Assembly: GCA_905178155.1 (NCBI GenBank)
Contig: CAJINV010000006.1
Coordinates: 3,692,169-3,756,168 of the forward strand
Source: Amoebophrya sp. A120
Taxonomy: Eukaryota; Sar; Dinophyceae; Syndiniales; Amoebophryaceae
Reading direction: 5' to 3'
DNA: 64,000 nucleotides
The position numbers and the translations under genes were made by a program. Shown here in pieces: positions 1 to 10,023 of the stretch. Positions within the stretch are counted from its first letter, which is position 1; each line of letters opens with the position of its first letter. Below the pieces are notes generated by a model that was not told the DNA's origin, did not search any database, and saw nothing but the letters and a program-made list of their open reading frames with translations.

Positions 1-1212
1 CGATTCGAACGACAAGAAAGCAGCAGAAACTTTTTCGGTCTCTTGTTCTTCCTTCGGCTGTTCCTGTTCTTCCTCGGGGTAGTAGTCGTAGTCGTCGTTG
101 TGGTCGTACTCACCATCCCACTCTTCGTAGGGATAGTCGTTTTCGTACTCGTCATCTTCGCCGACAGCCCCTGCTGCGTAGCGCGAAGATTTTCCTTTCC
201 ACCCGAAACGCGACTTGCCTCCTTTGCCTTTCCCCGGTCCTGGGCGGTTCGGGGTGTACGTTTTTCCTTTGGCCTTGCTGTTGTTCTTGCCGCTCGGCTT
301 CCCGTGGTGGGCGCTCGACGACGGAGAACCTGAACCGTAGGTCAACCCGCGATAATTGGCATAGTTCGGATACCATCGCTGTTTTCCTTTTCCTGCTGCG
401 GCTGTGGCGCTTTCCTCCCGGCCTGCAAACGACGCAAGACACTTGACAACTTGCTTGTCAATGTCCTTGAACGCGTAGGACGCGGAAGCGCCCAAAATTT
501 GTCCCGTCTGCAGCTGAGTTAATCCGAACGATCTTAAGTACAGAAGACCTAAAAACTCTTCTCGTGGAAGATGCGCCAGCGCCTGCGCGCTCTGCTGGAA
601 GCGCGCGCGCGCCGTCACCAGGTCCCCGGTGTCGCTGTTTCTTTCCACCAACCGACACACTTCCGAAAACAGATGCATCTGGAGATCGCCGAACAGAGCC
701 TCCCTAATCTGTTCCAGCATGGTATCGTAGGTTAACGATTCCGCCACTGTTGGCGTAGCCAGATGCGTATGCACTGCCTGCAACGAAATTGCTTGCTTGA
801 TTTGTGGAAGGCCTAAGCTTTCCTCGATCCCGTATTTTCGCAAATTAGAAAGATAGCCCACAAGGTCCCGGCTGTAGGCGTTAAACTGCCCGAGTTCTTG
901 CAACTTGGGGGCGGCTTTCTGATAGTCCCAGCGGCTGAGCGGGGGCGAAGCTGTGGCCGGGGCCTGCATGTTCGGCATGGCGTTCCCCGGCTGGGGCGGC
1001 GTCGTTCCCGCTGTATTTGCTTGGCCGAGGAGATGCCGCGCGATCGGCTCGATCATTTGGGTCAGCTGTCCGAGTCTTCTCATGGTCTCCCGAAACTCTT
1101 CGGGCGTAATCGGCTGCGTTTCGCCTGCCATTGGACTCGGTCCCGCTGCGTGTTGTCCTGTTGGATGTGGCGGAGGAGGGTACTCCGCACCGGAATCGAA
1201 AGGATTGAACAT
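1..1212 (-). CDS. Gag-like protein of an LTR-type retroelement, partial
   Basis: Reading the minus strand from the ATG at 1212 gives an uninterrupted frame of 404 codons that runs off the left window edge; an in-frame TAA lies about 30 bases upstream, which supports this start. Residues about 1-85 are Pro/Gln-rich. Residues about 90-270 form a predicted helical, capsid-like block (W-D-Y-Q-K-A-A..., L-F-G-D-L-Q-M-H-L). Then comes a Gly/Lys/Ser-rich basic stretch and an Asp/Glu/Tyr-rich acidic tail. This order (helical domain, basic linker, acidic region with nothing enzymatic yet) is typical of a Gag upstream of pol. No zinc knuckle, protease or RT is inside the window, so the class (Copia or Gypsy-like) is not shown. 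It has no introners, unlike every neighbouring gene. Gag identity is inferred from composition and context, not from a recognised motif. Confidence 0.55.
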   Translation of the reverse strand, partial: MFNPFDSGAEYPPPPHPTGQHAAGPSPMAGETQPITPEEFRETMRRLGQLTQMIEPIARHLLGQANTAGTTPPQPGNAMPNMQAPATASPPLSRWDYQKAAPKLQELGQFNAYSRDLVGYLSNLRKYGIEESLGLPQIKQAISLQAVHTHLATPTVAESLTYDTMLEQIREALFGDLQMHLFSEVCRLVERNSDTGDLVTARARFQQSAQALAHLPREEFLGLLYLRSFGLTQLQTGQILGASASYAFKDIDKQVVKCLASFAGREESATAAAGKGKQRWYPNYANYRGLTYGSGSPSSSAHHGKPSGKNNSKAKGKTYTPNRPGPGKGKGGKSRFGWKGKSSRYAAGAVGEDDEYENDYPYEEWDGEYDHNDDYDYYPEEEQEQPKEEQETEKVSAAFLSFES

Positions 1213-1936
1213 TTTTGGGGTTGTTAAGATGGAAAATTTGTAATGTTAAGTAAGGGATTTTTACTTAGAATTAAGGTGATGCGATATAAGAACTTGTAAT
1301 GCGAAACACGAGCTAACTACTTAAAAATAGGCATGTTTTTCAAAAAAGTTGTATGTGGAAAATTATATGATTTACATGGAGATTAGAAGTATACTATACT
1401 TGATTTATGCGTTTTTACTTGTGTTATTTTGAATTTGTGATGCTGCTTCTGTATAAAACTGTTGAGTTATGTATTTTGTTTTTTATGCTATGTAAAAAAC
1501 TGTAACTATTTATTTTTCGAATTTGTCATGCTACTATAAAAATTTTAAAGTGAAGAAAGAAATAAAATCCGCTACCATGTGAAGTTTCCTGTAAATGTGG
1601 TGAACAACAAATTTGGAAACTTTCATAGAGGTTACGATCCTCAATCGTATTGGGGTGTTACCAATTGTGAATTCCAGTATTGCGCGTATATTGGGTTCAC
1701 AAACAAGCCTGACATCGTTCCATTCAAAAATCCACATCGGTCTTCTTTTCATCTGTATCGTTTCTCATCGTCATTGCATTCAGATTAGCACGCTATGCTA
1801 GAAGCTAGTATAGTGTGTACGATACTACAACGATAGGTGTACGATGGTCCGAATAAATATGCTCTGAACGAATACCGATAGTAGTAATGATTTTTGCATT
1901 CAGACAGAAACTGGGTGTACGTCAATACCGATGACA
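1213..1936 (-). mobile_element. Putative leader and LTR of the retroelement
   Basis: AT-rich stretch without a credible ORF between the Gag-like start and the point where introner B similarity breaks off. On the minus strand the break is followed by TGTCATCGGTATTGACG, so the element would begin with TG as LTRs do. The LTR/leader junction and primer-binding site were not located, and the partner LTR is outside the window. Confidence 0.4.
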
Positions 1937-2063
1937 ATAGGCATGAGAGAGCCTTCACACAACCTGTAATGCTAAAGCATGCATCATCGACATCGTAGGT
2001 CATGCAAAATTTGCATGACAAACTTCCCCAATCCTCCAGACCCAGACATATTTGCATTTGATA
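1937..2063 (-). repeat. Introner B, truncated by the retroelement
   Basis: Starts on the minus strand as TATCAAATGCAAATATGTCT and follows other B copies for about 125 bases, up to ATGCCTAT. It then switches abruptly to retroelement sequence. The missing half and the last part of the CoA synthase gene should lie left of the window if the break is a simple insertion. Confidence 0.7.
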
Positions 2064-5000
2064 AGACAAGCGGTTTGCCAAATGCTGGGCCAGACGATGC
2101 CGTTCAACTGTTCTCGTTTCGCCTTGTCGCTGAACACAATTTTGCCCAGTTTCCGGCGGTCAATTTGGCGCCCAGCGAGCTCTGGGTAATACTTGTGCAG
2201 CTCCCGGACTTGCGGTTGCTCTTGTTGCGCCGAAGAAGCAGATGTTGATAGTGCACCACTTATTGTAGTTGCAAGGGTAATTATCCTTTCTTCCTCCTCG
2301 CTGGTCATCGCCACGACGTTCACCTGCCCGAAAGTCTCGATGATCTGCTTGTAACACTCTGACTCTGGGTCTTCGTACGCCTCCCGCCCAATCTTGTCGC
2401 AATCGACGTAAATGAAGCCGTATTTTTCCTGCAGCATTTTTCCGATCGTGGTTTTGCCCGACCCAGAAGACCCACAAAGCCCAATCACGTAGACGGGGAG
2501 TGGTTTCGCCATTTTCAAACTCTGCGATGCTTTCTTCGTATCCTGTGCAAAAGCATCGCACTCGTACTAATCGCAGTCATGCAAGACAAATTTCATTTTC
2601 TAGCTAAATCAGCGTGACAAAATCTTTTTGTCATGCTGAGGAAATTTGTGTTGCAATACTACGAGTACGATTATACTTTTGCAGTTCATACTTCGACAGG
2701 AGGTGCAACTTCGGGTCCAATGCGGGACGAGCGGGAGGTCGTGTACTAGTTCTTGGAGGTGGAACTACTACGGAGGTAGAAGATGATGTCGTCTCCAAGT
2801 TGCTCGCGCCGTAGTTCTTGATGTAGTTATCTTCCACTTTCAGCATCCGCTTCGTGACCTGGTAAATCGTCTGCGCGAGCAGTTTTTCACACTGTCCGTA
2901 CAGGGAGAATCGTTTCTCGTAAAGCTTCTGTATCAACAAATTTCGTTCCTGTAGTAGCTGCTCTCCGGCACTCAGGTTGTTTGCGGTGGTCAACATCTGA
3001 GCACCACTGCTCGGTACTAGCATAGCAGGAACAAGGTCGAAGCAATCCCCGGGAAACGTGATGTGGGGCAGAAACGCCCCCAGTTTCCGGAAACGCTGCG
3101 TGGAGGAAGAGGTCTTGGCTTCCAGAAAGTCCGCAACCGTCTGCTGAGGGTTCATCTTCTGCCTAGAAGTAGGAGCCGAGGAAGATGAGACATGGCCGCT
3201 TGTGGCAAATAAAGCAGACACAACTGCTCCTGCTGCCGAGGAGGATGTCCCGGCTCCACCTCCTTGCGAGCTGGCTACACAGGTTTCCGGCTGCACGAGA
3301 ACGCCGTCGTTGATTACGTGGGTCGCTAAGTTTTTCAAGTACGGTATGGAGTTCTCAAACGTTACATTCTCAACTGCTACACGAATTTGTCATGGAAAAG
3401 CACCGTAAGCCGGCAGATGATCGAGCTGCTTCGCATGACAAATTTCGGGAGGGCTAGACAGCATCGAAATCTGCGCCAAACTTGTAATGCAAAAGGCGCA
3501 ATCTTCCTTCTTTCACTTATGCCAGTCTTGCATTGCAAATTCATGTAACAGTTGAAAGTGTAACACTTGAGAACTCCATATACGGCATTGCGCGGTTGTA
3601 ACCCATCTGATTCCGCTCCGCGTACCTCTGACTCTCGGCTTCGCGATATGCATTGCAAATATGTCTGGGTCTGGAAGAGTGCGCGATTTGTCCCGCAGCT
3701 TTTCCAAATGACCCATGAGGTCTGCAATGCAGGACCTGGCGTGACAGATTCTGTGCGAAGATCTCTCTCATGCCTATCCTGCATGAGAAACTCCCCCCCG
3801 ACTTGGTCAAAACTGGAGGACTTTTGGCAATCATGCAACACAGATTTTTGCATGCTTGAGATTTAGCATGACAAGTTGCATTCTTCCAGACCCGGACATT
3901 TTTACATTTGATACGCGACACCGGTTCACAAAATCCGCACCCGACTTCGTTTCTGCGGAAACCACAATCATTTCCAGCTGCGGGTCCGTGCCCGCCGGGC
4001 CCGCGGCGTCTTGCAGAAAAGTGACGAACACCTTCGGGAGCTTCGCCTTCGGCCGCTCCCGGGGGAACTGCCGTTGTTGGGCGGACACCGAATTCGAGGG
4101 CTGGTAGATCGGCATCAGCCGCATCTGCTCTTTCAGGAACAGTTCCACCTGCTCACCCCGTTTCTGCTCCAACGCGATCAAGTCGCGGAATTTCTTCTTT
4201 TCTAACAAAAGGGAGTCGTCGCCCGAGATCCCCTATCCTGTGCAAAAGTATCGCACTCGTATTGCAGTCATGCATTACAAATCCCTTTGCTAAGATAAAT
4301 CCGCATTACAAATTTTATTTCTCATGCTGAGGAAATTTGTAATGCTTTTATACGACCGAGTACGACACTTTTGCAATTCATATCCCCACGACGAGCCGCT
4401 GCTTGGTCAGGAAAAGAGCCTCGGTGAGTAGTAACTTGTGCCCATTGTGCAGTGGAACGTCGAACGTGCCCCCACAACAGACATGGCCATACGGCATGTC
4501 AATCGTCGTTGCAGGTGCTGTACTAGTTGAAGGCGCGGCCGTAAGGTTGTCGTCATCTGCAAAAGAGCCTGCGATTCTTTGGTTAGGATTTCTACTCGAG
4601 GAAGGAGGCGTTCTTGCGCTAGTAGTCGGGTTCTTCCCCCCGTGCGGATGCGGAACAACGTCACGATTTTGATTTTCGTCAAAAACACTATTTTCCAACC
4701 CAATTATTCTGCTACTCGCGCTGGTATTCAGTTGTGACGTGGGCAGTCGGCCTGCCGCGAGGTCGCGATTGGTTCTGCCGTCCGTGTCGAATTCGTATAT
4801 TTCCACTTTGCTCGGTTGAAACCGGAAACCGGACCCACGGGCGTCGAGCACCGAGGTGGAGCCGAGAAGAAGCTCCTCCTCGATGATGGACTGTCGCTGG
4901 TCGTTGTAAAACGAAGAAGAACTACTGCTCGACGTCAGACCCGAGGATTGCAAACCACCGCTACAACTCTGCGGGTGGTTGTGCGTCGACGAAGCAGGTC

Positions 5001-8000
5001 CTCCTCCTGCGGACGCCGACGCACTAGTGGCTGCTGTTCCGGCGGACGACGATAAGGGAACTCCAGTGGACATCGATGTTAAAACACTTGTTCCAGCTGC
5101 GGGGGCACTTCTTTCGTCTGCTCGTGAGGTGGACGAGGGTTTGTTCTTCAAAAAGTCCTTTTGCTCTTCGTCAAATTTTTCGTAGAAATTTAGTCCGCAG
5201 TCGAACTCTTTCGCGATCTTTTCACAGAGGAACTGCAACTTCTCTTCGTTACTCGCGAAATTGTTCTGCAGGCAGTTGGTCGGTGAGGTAAGACCATTTG
5301 TTCGTCGACGTCCAGCAGTGGGGGTAGAAGAAGGCGTGTCCGGCAGCTTGATATTCGCTGTCCCTTTGGAGGAAGTTGCATTATCCGGCTTCGTTAGCAT
5401 ATCCAAGAAAAAAAGACTGTAGGCGTAACTTTCTTCGAGGAACAGCATGACAAATCCGTCTGGCATGAGAGCAAAAACCTGTTATGCGCAGATAGCACGC
5501 GAATGTGAAAACGCCACTGAATCGTGGGCCCTACAATGCATGCCCAGCATGACAGACGCAATCATCTTGCAAGTTGGGCATCACAAAGTTACGCTAACAA
5601 AGTTTTTTTCTTCGATACAGCAACAGTGACTGGTCGCAAACGATCGCGGAAATCAGCTTGTAATTTTCCTCGGTCGGTTTCCCGGCCAGTTCGCGCAGCT
5701 GTTTTTTGTCTTCCTCTTTGTCCTTCAAAGCGACGTGCTTGCTGGAGGTCTGCTGCGCGGAAGTTGTAGTACTGGAAGCATTGACCGGGTGGCCGTTGTT
5801 TCGCTTCCTGTGCTTGGAACTACTACCTCCCTCCTCCTCTGGGGGGAAGCGGAGCATGAGCTGCTTCCAGAAGTTTCCGAACTGCAAAAACACCTTTTCC
5901 TCCTTGTGAATACTGGCATTCGCGGAGGTGGACCCGTTTACCACGTTGGTAGCGGGGTCGTTCATATCGGACGCAGTTGCGGTGTTGGTCCCATTCTTGC
6001 CAAAGCTGATCCTTGCGTAGAGCAAACGGACGAAGTTCAGCATTTTCTTGCACCCGTACTGCTTGCAATCCGCCGTGAGCAAGGACGCCGCGTTGAGGAC
6101 AATCACGTAAATCGAGGTTTGCCGGACTAGCACCGAGAAGAGCAAGTTGTTAAAAATCTTCTCCGCGCTCGCGATCGGCTGGCGCGCGTCTAGCAGGATC
6201 AAGGTCGCATTCTCCTTCTGGTGCTGCGCCGGATCTTTGCTCGCGGACAGCAACCCCCCTTGCAAAGCGAGAACCTTCCGGAAAATGAGGCTGTATTCGT
6301 GGTCTTCGTCCGCCTCATCGCCGTCATAGTAGTAGCTGAAAGTAGAAGATAAATGCCGCGGCGGCTTGTTGTTATTTTGCCTGTCATCTTTTTTACCACC
6401 TTTATCACTATCTTTCCTTGTTGTTCCTGATGCAGCTGTTCTTCTGATGGTTTTCGTCGCTTTATTGCCTACACCTCCGCCCTATCCTGTGCAAAAGTAT
6501 CGCACTCGTATAAATGCATTAAAAATTGCCTCAGCATGAGAAATAAAATGAGTCATGCATTAAATGCATGACTGCAATTACTACGACTACGATACTTTTG
6601 CACAGGATACGCGCGCCCCGGTCGCCGTAGTCGCGCTTCTGTTGATTCCTTGAAAACAGTCAAAATTTTTCTGCAAGCTGGCGGTAATCATGGACATGGT
6701 AACCATGGATGGTAGATTATTTGTACTACTTCCGGCGAATGGATTTTTAGCTGCACCATTTATTTGCATGTCATCTGCATTATGTTGATTTTTCATTATC
6801 ATAGTGCTGATCCCATCCCCCGCCTTCACACCGCCCACTTTTTGTAGCTGTTGTTCCAGTGACCATTTTTTCTTCCGCTGCAAAGCCGCAAACTCGCGCG
6901 CCGCGGCCAGGTGCAGCTCCCGGGGCGAAATGTCGAAAGGGATTGTGCTGGATCCTTGTGACTCTGACTGGTCGGTCAGAGTAGACTTAGGGGTTTTTGC
7001 GGCGTCATCTGCATCGTGGTCTACGTCTTCGCAGTTGTCAATTACATCATCATCGTCGTGGTCCTGGGGGTTCATATTTTTCGTATTATATCCAAAGTCC
7101 AGAAGAAATGGGTCATCATGTTCGACCACATGATCTTCTTTTTTATGCGGCGAGGAAGCCCCCGACTTTTTCCTTCCTGCTGCAAGGGGCCGCTTCTGCG
7201 TCGTGGTGTTTTTGTTTTTTTCCACCCCTGCATGAGCCGCGCCAGTGGTGTGTTGAACAAGTGTAGAAATAGCACCAGAACTCGTGGCGGGCTGCAGCTT
7301 CGACACAACAACTCCCATAGAGTTCTGCCTAGAAGTGAATCCACCCGCCGACGTCGGTGGTGCTACCGTACTTGCGATTGTGGTTCGCAACGCAAGTACT
7401 TCATTTTTACCCAATGGTGGGTCATCAAACGCAGTAGAGGAAGCGGCCGACAGTGGCGCTTTTCTCGTGCTAGGCTGGCGAGTGGAACAAGTAGATTTAT
7501 TGCATGGTGTTCGAACGACGTCGAATTGGTTCGTTGGTGTAGAAGTTACTGTGCTGTTCAGCATGATCTTCCCATTCACATTCTTGTGCTGGTCGTTCAA
7601 TTTCACCTCCTTGCTCTTTTTCCTCTTCTTCTTGATTTCTCCCTTACTATTTGTATTTGCTCCTCCCCGTAGTTCGCTTGTACTTGTAGAAGTTGTGCCC
7701 TGTAGTTTTTGCTGCTCATCATGCTGGAGGAGCTTGTTCTGCTTCCCTGCCGTGGTCGTGCTGCTCTTCGTGGTTTTAATATTGTTTTTACCAACAGCTG
7801 CCACGGGGTTCTGCTCGGAGGTGTAGCTATTTTCGTCCTCATCTTCGCCACAGCTGTCCGACTGCCGGTCACGCGTTATGACAGTGCACAACTCCCCCCC
7901 TCATTTGTATAGCATGAACGGCAATACAAACATCAGCAAGAATGCCGGTTTTGCATGACAAACTTACACTGGAGTCGTGTAGTGCTATTTCAGCTACCAG

Positions 8001-8168
8001 AAGTTGTCATGCAAACAGTGCCATGAAGCAGGGTCTGGATTCGGGGTTTTGCATGACAAATGAGGGGGAGGGGGAGGTGAAGTTGTGCACTTTCATACGC
8101 GTGCCAAAGCAACGGCTCTCGCCATCCACTGCCCCGTTGCCGCAACATCTACTATCGCTGTTCCCCAT
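2064..8168 (-). CDS. COASY: Bifunctional CoA synthase (PPAT + dephospho-CoA kinase), 3' end lost
   Basis: The protein catalyses the last two steps of coenzyme A synthesis: 4'-phosphopantetheine adenylyltransferase and dephospho-CoA kinase. Joining exons across eight introners gives about 1,580 residues. Start at ATG 8168: MGNSDSRCC, which fits an N-myristoylation site (Gly2, Ser6) with nearby Cys. There follow about 500 low-complexity residues, then a region equivalent to the COASY N-domain. Next is PPAT with C-G-G-T-F-D and H-N-G-H-K (4385-4500) and, further on, D-P-Q-L-E-M-I-V-V-S (about 3990). Last is the dephospho-CoA kinase P-loop GLCGSSGSGKTT (about 2450-2500). Every junction tested restores frame, e.g. 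R-L-V-V-G-I-S across 4234-4382 and S-K-K-A-S across 2539-2690. The kinase domain stops after about 130 residues at the retroelement-cut introner, so the C-terminal half is absent here. Whether the full gene is still expressed cannot be seen. Confidence 0.88.
2539..2690 (-). repeat. Introner A in COASY
   Basis: TIR ends TATCCTGTGC and GCAGTTCATA; flanking repeat CTTCG on both sides. Removal joins the PPAT part to the dephospho-CoA kinase part in frame (L-S-K/K-A-S-Q). Confidence 0.9.
3345..3580 (-). repeat. Introner F in COASY
   Basis: Ends TATGGAGTTCTCAAACG and its near inverse; flanking repeat TACGG. Removal joins ...N-R-A-M-P-Y to L-K-N-L-A in frame. Confidence 0.9.
3647..3913 (-). repeat. 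Introner B in COASY
   Basis: Ends TATGCATTGCAAATATGTCT and GACATTTTTACATTTGATA; flanking repeat CGCGA. Removal joins N-R-C-R to E-A-E-S. Confidence 0.9.
4234..4382 (-). repeat. Introner A in COASY
   Basis: Flanking repeat TCCCC. Splits the PPAT domain just after L-V-V-G; removal restores L-V-V-G-I-S-G-D-D, matching the family alignment at this point. Confidence 0.9.
5448..5617 (-). repeat. Decayed introner in COASY
   Basis: Flanked by CAGCA on both sides, and removal restores frame (S-L-L-L/F-L-E-E). No clear TIR remains and the family cannot be assigned; TTTGTNATGC-type motifs remain inside. Confidence 0.65.
6484..6609 (-). repeat. Introner A in COASY
   Basis: Short (126 bp) A copy with ends TATCCTGTGC and GCACAGGATA, so both ends are of the same type. 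Joins the low-complexity N-terminus to the next exon in frame. Confidence 0.85.
7877..8097 (-). repeat. Introner D in COASY
   Basis: Ends TATGACAGTGCACAACTCCC and GTTGTGCACTTTCATA; flanking repeat CGCGT. Removal joins the first exon (...C-F-G-T-R) to D-R-Q-S-D. Confidence 0.88.
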
Positions 8169-10023
8169 CTTGAAAGATTATCTATCAAGCCAAAATCGCA
8201 ATTACAACGACCAAAACAATCAACGAAATGTCACTTGTCAACCCAATACGAGTGTTCGCAGTCCTTGCAGGAGAGCTAGAGCGCTGTGCATAAAGATAAA
8301 TTAAATTCTGTGCTTGTATGATATCGATATGTGATGTCGCCGTTTCCGTTTATCTTTTTTTATTTGTAGTTTTTCTATTTCTACCTGCTGCACAATAAGC
8401 TACTATTCTGCTGCTCGTGTCAACGAGAGCGAAGCCTAGTAGTGAAATTCTATGAACTATTCTTCGAGGTCCTCGCAAGTGAGTTAATAATACCTCTCAA
8501 TTTATTTTCACAGTAGACATCGTGAAAATTGGTGATTTGGATTATTGGAAGAAGGAGTGAAGAAAGAAATCAGATATTGGAGTTTTACGACGCATCAGTA
8601 ATTACAGAATCAGTTTCAGTTGCTCCAAGCGCCAAGAGGAAACAATAGACCGAGGGGTAATACAAGTACTCGTGGGCAAAAAAATCTTCGTGAACTTCTA
8701 GAGTTTATATATATGGTGTCAAAATAGAAGTAGAGCGCTCTCGTTGCTGTCCAAGAGCTACTTGTTAGAGCTAGACATGATAATCCTAATCGTCTACGCA
8801 AAAGTGGAATAGAAGATAAACACTGGGGCTGGCGTTAGGAATAAGAAAATTATTGGGTCGGGGTCTTCACCAAAAATCTTCAAAATCTACCTTTCTAAAG
8901 CAAATAGTGTCGCTCGTCTCAATTTAAGTTCGTTGTCGCTACTTGTTCTCGCAAATAACATAGCGACACCTAATAAATACAACTAGGCACTACCACCACT
9001 ACGCCAAAAAATTGCGTCGCTGAGGTTCGCTGCTGCCACGTTTGTGTAGATTAAGAGATGTCGCCGGGTTATGAGGGTGAAAGACATGAAGATGAACGTA
9101 GAAAACGGTTATTATCATATACGGAAAACCACGCTGCTGTGCACTGCTCGCGGCGTGTGGTTTAATCGAACTCAGAGTCATATGCACCATGCTTCAAATT
9201 GTGTATCGCAATCATCCTTCTGTAGGGGCGGCGCTCTTGTTCCCTATCCTAGCTTAGAACTACGGTTAAGACGAATACGGCCGTTCGTTTAGATCAACGT
9301 CTAGTACTACGCCGAAACAAATACCGCATGAGGAAGGCATCAAAAAGAACTTCCCTACTTCTTGCCTCACTAGTGTTACGCTACGAAGGCCGGTTGTGAG
9401 TGTAAATACCAGCGTAGCGGTGGTGGAATCTGTCATGATCTTGTGTTTTTGATGTTGCGTCTTTACTTGGCACTGTGAAGTAGAAGTAGATCCTGTCCTT
9501 GTGCCTATATCCAGAGGGCTCTCGCACCTGCAGTTTCGGGCCTGGCTCTGTTTGACAAGAAGCACGCAGAGGGAACAACAACAAGTGTGAACAAAATCAA
9601 GGAGCCTGTCTACGCTCCTGCTGGTTGCGCGTGTGCTGCCCGGCGCAGCACGTCGACCAGTGTAGCAACAGCAGTAGCTCCTGCTGAATAAATGTTCAAT
9701 AACGGAATCTTCTGAAACGTTTCCATTGATATTCTTTTTTCTGACGCCTTGATCGCGCAGATGACATCTTGCATTTATTTCATTCTGATGATGATGCTCC
9801 GTAAGTGCAGGAGCATACATCTCTCCAATAAAAGGAAACGCCATCAGTTCTTCTAGTTTTTGAAACATCAAACTCAAGGTCGCCGCCACAAAATTTGCGC
9901 CCTACACCTTCTCGGAGTATAATTGCTGTGGAAAAATACTAGCTTACAGCTCCTGAACCAGTTAGCGACTCGATGTGGAACTTGTGAGATGGAGTTGAAT
10001 TAGTTCGCACATCCTCCAATCAT
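8169..10023. other. Intergenic region
   Basis: Holds no supported gene and no introner. Mildly AT-rich, with scattered short ORFs. One 207-codon minus-strand frame at 9266-9889 has random-looking composition and was not accepted. It should contain the COASY promoter and the 3' UTR of the gene at 10024. Confidence 0.5.

Noticed and set aside
9266-9889. 207-codon minus-strand ORF
   Set aside because: Composition looks random (His, Cys and Ser runs), it lacks introners and homology I can recognise, and it lies between two well-defined genes; chance ORF in intergenic DNA is likelier.
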